From: Gemmatimonadota bacterium
GTDB taxonomy: Bacteria > Gemmatimonadota > Gemmatimonadetes > Gemmatimonadales > Gemmatimonadaceae
DNA length: 6,070 nt
Direction of reading: 5' to 3'
Assembly (NCBI GenBank): GCA_023249395.1
Contig: JAHFCS010000143.1
Span: forward strand, 1-6,070
Shown here: piece by piece, positions 1 to 6,070 of the stretch
Position numbering within the stretch: the stretch's first letter is position 1
How the letters are laid out: each line of letters begins with the position of its first letter
Notes under the pieces: model-generated
The model's input: the letters and a program-made list of their open reading frames with translations, nothing else
The model's database searches: none
What the model was told of the DNA's origin: nothing
Made by a program: the position numbers and the translations under genes

Positions 1-2487
1 CATTTCGTCGCCAGACAGATAACAGGACAACGAATCGCTCTGATCGCGACCTACAACGACACCGAAGGTGATGGCAATACCGTTCTTCGGACAACCGAGC
101 AATCGCTCCTTCGACTGGGTGTCGCAACCCGATGCCGCCTCGAGCCGCTCACGCAAGCCGAGGTCGCCGAGATGCTCCAGAAGATCTTCGCGGTCGACCC
201 GACGACCATCCGGCCATTTACCGCGCTGTTGTTTGGTTGGACCCGCGGCAACCCGTTCTTCGTCGAGGAGACGCTCAAGTCGCTGATCGAGTCGGGAGCG
301 CTCATATGCCGGGACGGTCGGTGGACCGGGTGGGAAGTCGAATCGCTCAAACTCCCCGCGACAATCCGCGACGCCGTCGCGGGCCGGCTCGACCGGCTGT
401 CACAGGGCTCGCGCGAGATCGCCAATCTCGCCGCCGTCATCGGAACGAGTGTGACCTTCGAGCGCCTGCTGGCCGTTTGCTCGATGGGCGAGTCAGCGCT
501 GGTGGGGGCCCTCGATGAGCTGGCCGCACTGCGCATTCTCGAGGAGCGCGACAGTGCCGCCGGCGCGAGCTACGATTTTACGCATCCGATTCTCCAGCAA
601 GTGACATACAGCGCGCTGGGCAGTGCCCGCGCCCGGCTCCTTCACGCCAGCGTCGGCGAAGCTCTCGAGATGTTTTATGGCAACCGCAGCCACGCTCACG
701 CCGGCGAGCTCGCGCTCCATTTTTCCCGCGCCCACACTTTCGCGCCAAAGGCGATTCGGTATCTGAGCGAGGCTGGACGCGCCGTCCTCGCGGCGTATGC
801 AAACCGCGAAGCCGCCAGCTACCTGAGCAGCGCGCTGGAACAGATCGAAGCGAGCGGCGAGGAGGTAGAGGATCACGACGAGATCGTCAGGAACCTTGCG
901 CGAGCCCGTCAGCGGCTGGGCGACTATGAAGGCGCGCTTGAGCTCTGGTCGATCGCGAGGAAGCGCGCCGCAGAGGTTGGCGATCTTTCAGGACTCGCGT
1001 GGATCGAGCACCGCATGGGTCTCGCCTGCTACTGGAGCGGCCGCTACGATCATGCCCTCGCGCATTATGCCGAGGGACTCCGGGCCGGACAGGGATCGTC
1101 GGATAAAGCACTGCTCGTGCGGCTACATCTGGCGAAGGGAATCTGTCTCCAGGACCTCGGTCGTCTCGACGCCGCCAAGGCCGAGGTGGAAGGCGCGCTC
1201 ATGGCAGCCCAGCAGACAGGAGACCAGGCATTGCTCGCTCGGGCACATCGGGCGCTCCTTTTGTTGTATGCCTGGACAGGTCCGGCGAGTGTCGCGCGCG
1301 AACATGGCGAGAAGGCGATGGCCTTCGCCGAGAGCTCCGGTGACAGGATGCTTGCGTGGACAGCGCATTGGGGAATGGGGCTGCTGGCGGGATTGACCAC
1401 CGACGCACCCGCGGTTGCGGCACACATCGCGGAATGCGAGCGGCTGGAGGAGCAGCTCCGGTCTCCGCTGCTGCCCGTCTGGACGGCGGAGATTTCAATT
1501 CAGTATGCGTCCACCGTGGGCGATTGGGACGTCGGCATCGCGACCGGTGAGCGAACAATCGCGCTCGCGCAGGCATTGGGTCAGCGCCTGCTTCTTCCGC
1601 GACTTCTCGTCTGGACCGGGCTGATCTACCTGTGGCGCGGTGACCTCGTCAGATCGAAGAGCTACTTCGACCGGGCGTGGGAGCTGTCCGGGGCGGGGAA
1701 AGGCGCGGTCGAGCATCGCGACGTGCCAACCGTTGTGCCGGCCCATATGGGACTCGCCGCATATCACCTCGAGACCGACGACTTTGCAGAAGCGATACGC
1801 CTTGGTGAAGCGGGACTCGCGATAGCCGATCGCGCCGGTTACGTCGCATGGTCGCTGCAATGGCTGCTGCCGGTGGTGGGCGAGGCGGCGCTCTGGAGTC
1901 AGGACTTCAAGCGTGCCGCAATGCACTGCGAGCGAATGCGGCGCGATGCGACGCGCTTGAACAACCGCTTAGGGCTAGCGATCGCCGACGCATGCGACGG
2001 CATGCTTTGCCTTTTCAGGGACAAGGATTCCGCTGGAGCGCAGCCTCTCTTGCGCTCCGCAATAGAATCGCTCGAGGCGATTCCCTACCCCGACACTGCG
2101 GCGAGAGTGCGACGGGTTCTCGCTCTGGCGCTACGCGACAGCGGCGACCGCGAGGGTGCGACAAAGGAGCTGAAGAAGGCGCATGACGTTTTCGCACGCC
2201 TCGGTGCTGCGGGTGAGCTGTCGAAGGTAAGAGACGAGCTACGCCTTCTCGGAATCCGTCCCCCTGCGCGCTCGGTTGCGCCGGGAGCGGCGGGCCTGAC
2301 GGGACGCGAGACCGAGATCGCCAGAATGGTGGCGCAAAGGAAATCGAACAAGGAAATCGGTGCCGCCCTCGACATCTCGGCACGCACGGTCAGCACCCAC
2401 CTCTCGAACATCTTCGTCAAACTTGGCGTTGGCTCGCGTGGTGAGCTCGCCGACTTCGTGAGGTCGAACGGCATCCTCGAGAGCTAG
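1..2487 (+). CDS. STAND/LAL-type LuxR-family transcriptional regulator, 5'-truncated by window edge
   Basis: The frame is open from base 1 to a TAG at 2485-2487, giving 828 visible residues, so the true start lies upstream; the ATG at 172 is internal. Counting from base 1, residues 12-20 (IALIATYND) and about 48-62 look like the late part of an AAA/NACHT-type ATPase. GNPFFVEE at 83-90 and LPATIRDAV at about 118-126 are typical of the ATPase-to-winged-helix segment of large LuxR (LAL/MalT-like) regulators, as is FTHPILQQV at 193-201. Residues of about 275-745 are helical pairs rich in Ala, Leu and Gly that read as TPR repeats (for example GDYEGALELW, GRYDHALAHY). Residues 766-828 form a LuxR helix-turn-helix beginning LTGRE, with NKEIGAAL and TVSTHLSNIFVKLGV. 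Known family role: a signal-gated, ATP-dependent cytoplasmic DNA-binding activator. The Walker A and B motifs are outside the window, so ATP binding is inferred. The ligand and target genes are unknown. It converges with the next gene and so is not in an operon with it. Confidence 0.93.
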   Translation, partial: HFVARQITGQRIALIATYNDTEGDGNTVLRTTEQSLLRLGVATRCRLEPLTQAEVAEMLQKIFAVDPTTIRPFTALLFGWTRGNPFFVEETLKSLIESGALICRDGRWTGWEVESLKLPATIRDAVAGRLDRLSQGSREIANLAAVIGTSVTFERLLAVCSMGESALVGALDELAALRILEERDSAAGASYDFTHPILQQVTYSALGSARARLLHASVGEALEMFYGNRSHAHAGELALHFSRAHTFAPKAIRYLSEAGRAVLAAYANREAASYLSSALEQIEASGEEVEDHDEIVRNLARARQRLGDYEGALELWSIARKRAAEVGDLSGLAWIEHRMGLACYWSGRYDHALAHYAEGLRAGQGSSDKALLVRLHLAKGICLQDLGRLDAAKAEVEGALMAAQQTGDQALLARAHRALLLLYAWTGPASVAREHGEKAMAFAESSGDRMLAWTAHWGMGLLAGLTTDAPAVAAHIAECERLEEQLRSPLLPVWTAEISIQYASTVGDWDVGIATGERTIALAQALGQRLLLPRLLVWTGLIYLWRGDLVRSKSYFDRAWELSGAGKGAVEHRDVPTVVPAHMGLAAYHLETDDFAEAIRLGEAGLAIADRAGYVAWSLQWLLPVVGEAALWSQDFKRAAMHCERMRRDATRLNNRLGLAIADACDGMLCLFRDKDSAGAQPLLRSAIESLEAIPYPDTAARVRRVLALALRDSGDREGATKELKKAHDVFARLGAAGELSKVRDELRLLGIRPPARSVAPGAAGLTGRETEIARMVAQRKSNKEIGAALDISARTVSTHLSNIFVKLGVGSRGELADFVRSNGILES

Positions 2488-2524
2488 CCAACCTCGGTGC
2501 AGGGTGCGTCGGTTTTACCGGATT

Positions 2525-2540
2525 CGCGACGTGAGTCGCG
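2525..2540. terminator. Small hairpin between convergent genes, possible bidirectional terminator
   Basis: CGCGAC (2525-2530) and GTCGCG (2535-2540) are perfect 6-bp inverted arms around a 4-base loop. The hairpin sits in the 59-bp gap between two converging stop codons, where a shared terminator would be expected. No T-tract follows on either strand, so it is not a canonical intrinsic terminator, and a GC-rich 6-bp stem can occur by chance in this composition. Confidence 0.33.
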
Positions 2541-2546
2541 TGGCTG

Positions 2547-4850
2547 TCAGAGCCTCATGAGGTAGGAAAGCTTCATGAAGAGCTGGCTCTCGGTGCGAAG
2601 GCGCGCACCGGTATCCACGATCGGCTGATCAAAGTTCTGGCTGCCTTCGTTATAGCCGACATAGAGGAACGACGCCGGGCCCAGCTCGTAGCTGACGAGT
2701 CCGCTGCGTGCGTGCCGAACGCTTCGCCGATAGAATGGATTTGAATTACGCGTGTCGTACTGGTTCGAGTACTCTTCGATCAGCCGAACGCCGAGCGGCC
2801 GGCTGAACTGATACGAGCCCTTCGCTCGCACTATGCGCGCGTCGTCTACCAACGGACTGCTCCAACGATCCGCGTGCCATGATCGCTGACCCTTTATCTC
2901 GACGCTCGCCTGCGGCACCGGACGGACTACGAGCTGCAAACTCGCGTTGTATCCCCTGCCGACGCGCGAGCGAAGCTGGTCCACGATTTCGCGATCGCCG
3001 ATGTACATGCTGCCTGATGCGGAAATCACCTGTGACGCCTGAGAGCTCGCCTCGAGGGACATGCCACTCATGTAAAGTCGCCGGCCGAACAGGGTGAGAT
3101 GCTGCCGGAGCGGTGTGACCGTCACCAGAGTCGCCTTCTGAAACTGGAATTCGAAGGGTAGAGTGACGGTGTAGTCGAGCAGCCCGCCGCCGAACGCGCT
3201 CGCCGTCGTGACCATCACTCCCTGCGAGAGACGCTGAAAGAGTCTCGTGCTCGGATACTGGATGATCGCCGCCTTGCCACCGAGCTGCTGGATCCCGACG
3301 CGCGCGAATCGTCCCAGCTGATCGCGGAAGGTCGAATCCGCCCCCGAAGCGAGCGCGACGAGATAGAGATTCTTTCCGGCCTGCGCGAGTCGCGCGCGGT
3401 AGTACAGTCCGTTCCTCGTTTTTCCATCGAGCGCTGGTGATGTCGCGATGTCGAGTGGAGCGCGGTCGGAGCTGAGTCCGCCCTCCGCGTTCAACGTAAT
3501 TCCACCACGCCTCAGCGACGCGTCGATCGACCCGATTCCATTCTGGGCCCTGTCGGCGCGCCAGCCGAGTCCGGTGACTCCGACCCAGGAGTCGGCGAGG
3601 ATATCGGCTCGGGCGCGCGCAACGAAGACGTCGGCATTCGCGGAAAGCAGAGGACGATAGCCGCTGGATTCGAATCCGCTGTAGGTGAAATAGCCGGGCT
3701 GATCGTCGCGAGCATAGAGTGTTGCGAGAGTTACCCTCCCCTGTTTCGCCGTCAGCCTTGCACCCGCCGCCGGATCGACGATCGCCCGGGAGTAGAACAA
3801 GTCTCCGATGTTGCTCCGCGTTTCATCGATCGATCGCGGAATCTCGAACGCATCGCGACCTTCGACGAAAAATGGGCGGCGCTCCGACTGGAACAGCGTG
3901 AAACGCTGATTAACACGCACTTGGTCGTCGTCCGATTCCACCTGAGAGAAATCGGGATTGAGCGTCGCGTTCAGAATCGCCGACGTCGTCACCGCTACCT
4001 TGACGTCCCCGCCGACGGCACCGCGCGGAGTGGCGGTCGCGAAATCGAGAGGCGGACGCGTCGCGAAGAACTGGCCCCCCGCCAAGGCTGAGTCGGCGGC
4101 GAACCTGCGGCTGCCGAGCTGCGAGCCCGAGACGTAGGGCAGAATATCGAAAGTCCGCTTCCGATTGATTCCCGAGATCCCGGTGAGGACGCCTTCCTGG
4201 CAGATCTCACATGGATTCCCGCGGCGGCGGGCAATCCAGGAATCCTTCTCGCCACTACGCCCGAAGATTCGCGCCACGTTGAACCCTATCGAAAGCGGGT
4301 CGGCAGCGGGAAAACGGAGCGACGCCCACGGGATCATCATCTCGACCGACCATCCCTGCTCGTCCACGCGGCCTGCGGAGTACCACACAAAGTCGGGCGA
4401 CGGATCACCTTCGTGCCCCTCGACCTTTATCCCGTCAGTCTGAATGCCGTACGGATTCGACTTGAACTCGAAGGCCCGCCGCTTGTCGAGGAAGGTGTCG
4501 AGCAGGACGGTGACGCGATCGTCGCCTTCACCGCCACGCTCGCGCGGAAAAACCGTCGCGCGGACCTGACCCGGCTTCGACTCGAATGCTCGAGACGCCA
4601 GGAACAGATAGTCCGCGTCATAGGCGACATACGCGACGCTCTTCTCTTCCGCACGAAGGAGATCGTTCGGCTCGTACTGAACGAAGTCCGTGAGCTTCGC
4701 CGCCTCTACCCAGGTCTGGTCATCGAGGCGGCCATCCAGAACCGGACGCTGCGCGACCCTCGGGATCGCGATACGAACCGAGTCGGCCGGCTTGAGGACT
4801 GTGGAATCGTGGATCGCCGAGAGAGCCACGAGTGCGGCGATAATCAGCAT
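2547..4850 (-). CDS. Exported CBM9-like/DUF5916 protein, probable outer-membrane barrel
   Basis: This is a 767-residue protein if it starts at the ATG at 4850, the only ATG near the N-terminus. Residues 1-13 (MLIIAALVALSAI) form a hydrophobic signal-like stretch but lack a basic n-region. A TTG at 4877 would add RPHRNPGH in front and make a more normal signal peptide, so the start is uncertain; neither site has a strong Shine-Dalgarno sequence. Residues of about 27-225 match the carbohydrate-binding family 9-like fold (PVLDGRLDDQTW near 36-47, then VAYDADYLFLASRA). Residues 297-335 carry the DUF5916 hallmark (LNPDFSQVE, then ERRPFFVEGRDAF). The remainder to the C-terminus alternates polar and hydrophobic residues, is rich in Tyr, Arg and Gly, and ends in the strand-like LFMKLSYLMRL, as in outer-membrane barrels. 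Length is normal for the family. Function and ligand are unknown; polysaccharide or peptide handling at the cell surface is only a guess. The only two cysteines are at 214 and 217 (CEIC). The gene lies 153 bp downstream of the ferritin-like gene on the same strand. Confidence 0.9.
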   Translation of the reverse strand: MLIIAALVALSAIHDSTVLKPADSVRIAIPRVAQRPVLDGRLDDQTWVEAAKLTDFVQYEPNDLLRAEEKSVAYVAYDADYLFLASRAFESKPGQVRATVFPRERGGEGDDRVTVLLDTFLDKRRAFEFKSNPYGIQTDGIKVEGHEGDPSPDFVWYSAGRVDEQGWSVEMMIPWASLRFPAADPLSIGFNVARIFGRSGEKDSWIARRRGNPCEICQEGVLTGISGINRKRTFDILPYVSGSQLGSRRFAADSALAGGQFFATRPPLDFATATPRGAVGGDVKVAVTTSAILNATLNPDFSQVESDDDQVRVNQRFTLFQSERRPFFVEGRDAFEIPRSIDETRSNIGDLFYSRAIVDPAAGARLTAKQGRVTLATLYARDDQPGYFTYSGFESSGYRPLLSANADVFVARARADILADSWVGVTGLGWRADRAQNGIGSIDASLRRGGITLNAEGGLSSDRAPLDIATSPALDGKTRNGLYYRARLAQAGKNLYLVALASGADSTFRDQLGRFARVGIQQLGGKAAIIQYPSTRLFQRLSQGVMVTTASAFGGGLLDYTVTLPFEFQFQKATLVTVTPLRQHLTLFGRRLYMSGMSLEASSQASQVISASGSMYIGDREIVDQLRSRVGRGYNASLQLVVRPVPQASVEIKGQRSWHADRWSSPLVDDARIVRAKGSYQFSRPLGVRLIEEYSNQYDTRNSNPFYRRSVRHARSGLVSYELGPASFLYVGYNEGSQNFDQPIVDTGARLRTESQLFMKLSYLMRL

Positions 4851-5003
4851 GTGCCCCGGGTTGCGGTGAGGCCTCAAACTTAATGGTGGACCGCCCGGTG
4901 CGTTCACCCGGCCACCAGTTCCACTTTCCGGCAAGGGCAAAGAGCGCGGGCGCGACCCTGTGATTCTCGCTCAGTGTTCGGGGCGCAACAGCAGAGGTCA
5001 TGG

Positions 5004-5609
5004 TCACGCCGCCCACCTGAGCCCGTACTCTCTCGAGAGCGCCTCGTAAATCCGCTGGTCCGCGAGCGCGAAGCGTTGCAGGACGTTCCGTACTTCCTGG
5101 CCGCGGCTCTTCGCCTGTTCGTCGAGCCACCGCTTCACCCATGAGAGGTGACCGCGCTCTTCTTCGAGCATACGCTTAAGAGTCACGGCCACCACGGGAT
5201 GCACTCCGGGCACGCGCAGATGCAGCGTGAAATGACGGTACACCCTCCGCTCGAAGATTTGGGTGAGTGCGAGTACTTCGAGCAGCGTGTGCGGTGTCCC
5301 GACCGCCTCCGCATAGCGCGTCTGGTAGGTGTCGCGCACCGGCGCGGGGCGCCCGCCGATGGCAATGATCGCCTCGGTCCAGAGCTGGGCGTGCATCACG
5401 TCCTCCGCGCTGTGGCGGGTGAGGCTCAGAATGAGCCGAGGGTCGCGCGTGCGCCTGACCATCTGGCCGAGTATGAGCCCGCCGTGCAGCTCTGAGGCGC
5501 GGTAAAAGTTGAGGAGAGCGATTTCCGTAGGTGTGACTGGCACTTTGGTCTCAATTGAATTCAGACGCGCTAAGGATCGCTCGCGGGGGGATGGCCCGCC
5601 ATCCGCCAT
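5004..5609 (-). CDS. Ferritin-like (rubrerythrin/MiaE-like fold) diiron protein
   Basis: This is a 201-residue soluble protein starting at the ATG at 5609. It is almost wholly helical and shows the four-helix-bundle pattern of carboxylate-bridged diiron proteins: Glu40 (YRASELHGG) in helix 1, Asp70-x-x-His73 (SAEDVMHAQLW) in helix 2, Glu120 (QIFERRVYRHF) in helix 3 and Glu151-x-x-His154 (EEERGHLSWV) in helix 4. Spacings of 30 and 31 residues between the paired ligands fit the fold. Helix 2 has Asp where Glu is usual. Members of this superfamily act as oxidases, hydroxylases, peroxide reductases or iron stores; which applies here cannot be told from sequence, and no rubredoxin-like Cys4 domain is present. 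The frame stays open upstream to an ATG at 5669, but that extension (MQFPGAACMCYVIYVRVLRT) does not resemble the family and covers the repeat-rich divergent control region, so I prefer 5609. A GTG at 5621 is another option. An AGGG lies about 11 bases before 5609, a weak ribosome site. Confidence 0.85.
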   Translation of the reverse strand: MADGGPSPRERSLARLNSIETKVPVTPTEIALLNFYRASELHGGLILGQMVRRTRDPRLILSLTRHSAEDVMHAQLWTEAIIAIGGRPAPVRDTYQTRYAEAVGTPHTLLEVLALTQIFERRVYRHFTLHLRVPGVHPVVAVTLKRMLEEERGHLSWVKRWLDEQAKSRGQEVRNVLQRFALADQRIYEALSREYGLRWAA

Positions 5610-5612
5610 GGT

Positions 5613-5643
5613 ACGTAGCACCCTGACGTATATGACGTAGCAC
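5613..5643. repeat. 9-bp direct repeat pair spaced 22 bp, operator-like
   Basis: ACGTAGCAC occurs at 5613-5621 and again at 5635-5643, a centre-to-centre distance of 22 bp, about two DNA turns. Between and over them TGACGTA occurs at 5624-5630 and 5633-5639, so the core ACGTA is present three times in 27 bp. The site lies just upstream of the ferritin-like start codon and within the region shared with the divergent esterase-like gene. Two regulator subunits binding the same face of the helix is the natural reading, but this is inferred from spacing only. Confidence 0.5.
5628..5633 (-). promoter_or_regulatory. Candidate -10 element (TATACG) for the ferritin-like gene
   Basis: On the minus strand TATACG lies 18 bases before the preferred ATG at 5609, which would give a leader of roughly 12 bases. 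No good -35 hexamer lies 16-18 bp upstream (the match there is GC-rich), so either an activator would be needed or this is not a promoter. It lies between the two copies of a 9-bp direct repeat, where a bound regulator would block it. Confidence 0.25.
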
Positions 5644-5670
5644 ATGCAAGCGGCGCCCGGAAATTGCATG
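5643..5670. promoter_or_regulatory. 7-bp inverted repeat with 21-bp arm spacing, candidate operator
   Basis: CATGCAA (5643-5649) and TTGCATG (5664-5670) are perfect inverted arms separated by 14 bases, with arm centres 21 bp apart. It lies in the middle of the divergent intergenic region, where a dimeric regulator could control both genes. The right arm contains TTGCAT, which resembles a -35 element on the plus strand, although no matching -10 follows at normal spacing. As RNA it could form a hairpin with a 14-base loop, but it is followed by no T-tract. Confidence 0.42.
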
Positions 5671-5676
5671 GAGTTC

Positions 5677-5700
5677 TGAGTAAGTCACGGGATCTACTCA
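5677..5700. promoter_or_regulatory. 6-bp inverted repeat abutting the esterase-like start codon
   Basis: TGAGTA (5677-5682) and TACTCA (5695-5700) are perfect inverted arms with a 12-base spacer; the right arm ends at the base before the ATG at 5701. The dyad spans the whole ribosome-binding region of the esterase-like gene, which has no good Shine-Dalgarno sequence (only GGG at 5689-5691). It may be a protein-binding dyad or a weak translational hairpin; chance is possible for arms this short. Confidence 0.35.
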
Positions 5701-6070
5701 ATGAACGCTTTCGTCCGCAAAGCCCCTCGCACCGCAGAGGACGTACTCGCTGCGGAGATCGAGAACATCGCCCTCCCTCTCGACGGACCGACTCACCTCG
5801 AGCCGCTGCTGGAGATGATCGGAGACGCGAGGTTCGTCCTGCTTGGCGAAGCAACCCACGGGACGTCCGAGTTCTATACATGGCGGACGGAGATCTCGCG
5901 CCGCCTCATCACAGAAAAGGCATTCTCGTTCATCGCCGTCGAAGGCGACTGGCCGGATTGCGCCCGAATCAATCGCTACGTGAAAGGGGGCGTGGGAGAA
6001 AGCGCGGAAGAGGTTCTGCACCGTTTCTCGCGGTGGCCGACGTGGATGTGGGCCAATCGTGAGGTCGCCC
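5701..6070 (+). CDS. Erythromycin-esterase-family protein, 3'-truncated by window edge
   Basis: The ATG at 5701 is the first start after an in-frame TGA at 5677-5679, and the frame stays open to the window end, giving 123 visible residues of a protein that usually has about 400 or more. Residues 45-59 read FVLLGEATHGTSEFY, the family signature; in studied Ere enzymes the His of this motif (His53 here) is proposed as the catalytic base. A second conserved block is FSFIAVEGDWPDC at 75-87, with Glu81, followed by RINRYV and a Trp-rich RWPTWMWANRE at 111-121. Together these match the COG2312 family closely. Characterised members (EreA, EreB) hydrolyse the macrolide lactone ring, but most chromosomal homologues have no known substrate and do not confer resistance, so no Ere symbol is given. 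No signal peptide is visible, so a cytoplasmic location is likely. It diverges from the ferritin-like gene across 91 bp. The C-terminal half, with other active-site residues, is outside the window. Confidence 0.9.
   Translation, partial: MNAFVRKAPRTAEDVLAAEIENIALPLDGPTHLEPLLEMIGDARFVLLGEATHGTSEFYTWRTEISRRLITEKAFSFIAVEGDWPDCARINRYVKGGVGESAEEVLHRFSRWPTWMWANREVA

Noticed and set aside
51..536. 161-codon open frame on the minus strand within the LuxR regulator
   Set aside because: It lies antisense to a clearly conserved coding region, is rich in Ser and Arg as expected from reading GC-rich codons backwards, and shows no recognisable domain.
4413..4883. 156-codon open frame on the plus strand opposite the CBM9-like domain
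   Set aside because: The opposite strand encodes well-conserved family motifs here; the Arg- and Leu-rich product has no domain features and is best explained as a shadow.
4851..5003. Possible promoter or terminator in the gap between the ferritin-like and DUF5916 genes
   Set aside because: TTAAGT on the minus strand (near 4879-4884) resembles a -10 element but has no -35 at normal spacing, and no stem followed by a T-tract is visible.
4720..5142. 140-codon minus-strand frame bridging the gap between the two minus-strand genes
   Set aside because: It overlaps the ends of both real genes in another frame and has no family resemblance; the 153-bp gap is better read as non-coding.
5148..5495. 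115-codon plus-strand frame opposite the ferritin-like gene
   Set aside because: It is antisense to the conserved diiron ligand region and has low-complexity His- and Arg-rich composition typical of a shadow frame.
5610..5669. 20-residue N-terminal extension of the ferritin-like protein from the ATG at 5669
   Set aside because: It has no ribosome site, does not resemble the family, and runs through the repeat-dense divergent region; the ATG at 5609 fits better.
5664..5698. Sigma-70 promoter for the esterase-like gene using TTGCAT at 5664-5669
   Set aside because: The bases 16-18 bp downstream (ACGGGA region) do not resemble a -10 element.
5698..6021. 107-codon minus-strand frame opposite the esterase-like gene
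   Set aside because: The plus strand carries the GEATHG and EGDW family motifs over the same bases, so the minus frame is not credible.

Overview
This 6.07-kb window is a GC-rich bacterial chromosomal segment. The mix of genes, especially a large CBM9-like/DUF5916 secreted protein beside an ATP-dependent LuxR-family regulator and an erythromycin-esterase homologue, resembles soil Gemmatimonadota or Acidobacteriota. That placement is an inference from gene content and composition; there is no rRNA or other phylogenetic marker here.

Layout. Bases 1-2487 (+) hold the 3' part of a very large STAND-type LuxR regulator: the end of its ATPase module, a TPR-rich middle and a C-terminal LuxR helix-turn-helix. 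A 59-bp convergent gap with a small hairpin follows. Bases 2547-4850 (-) encode a predicted exported protein with an N-terminal CBM9-like domain and a long beta-strand-rich DUF5916 region, probably an outer-membrane barrel. A 153-bp gap (4851-5003) shows no convincing promoter or terminator. Bases 5004-5609 (-) encode a ferritin-like four-helix diiron protein. After a 91-bp divergent intergenic region, bases 5701-6070 (+) hold the first 123 codons of an erythromycin-esterase-family protein that runs off the right edge.

How the genes relate. The two minus-strand genes lie in the same direction but are 153 bp apart, so co-transcription is possible but not shown. The ferritin-like and esterase-like genes share one short divergent control region. 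It is unusually dense in short repeats: a 9-bp direct repeat spaced 22 bp, a 7-bp dyad spaced 21 bp and a 6-bp dyad ending at the esterase start codon. This is the most interesting non-coding signal in the window. I see no mobile element, CRISPR array, tRNA or rRNA, and no clear sign of an undescribed multi-gene system. The genes belong to recognisable families, and their physiological roles are mostly unknown.
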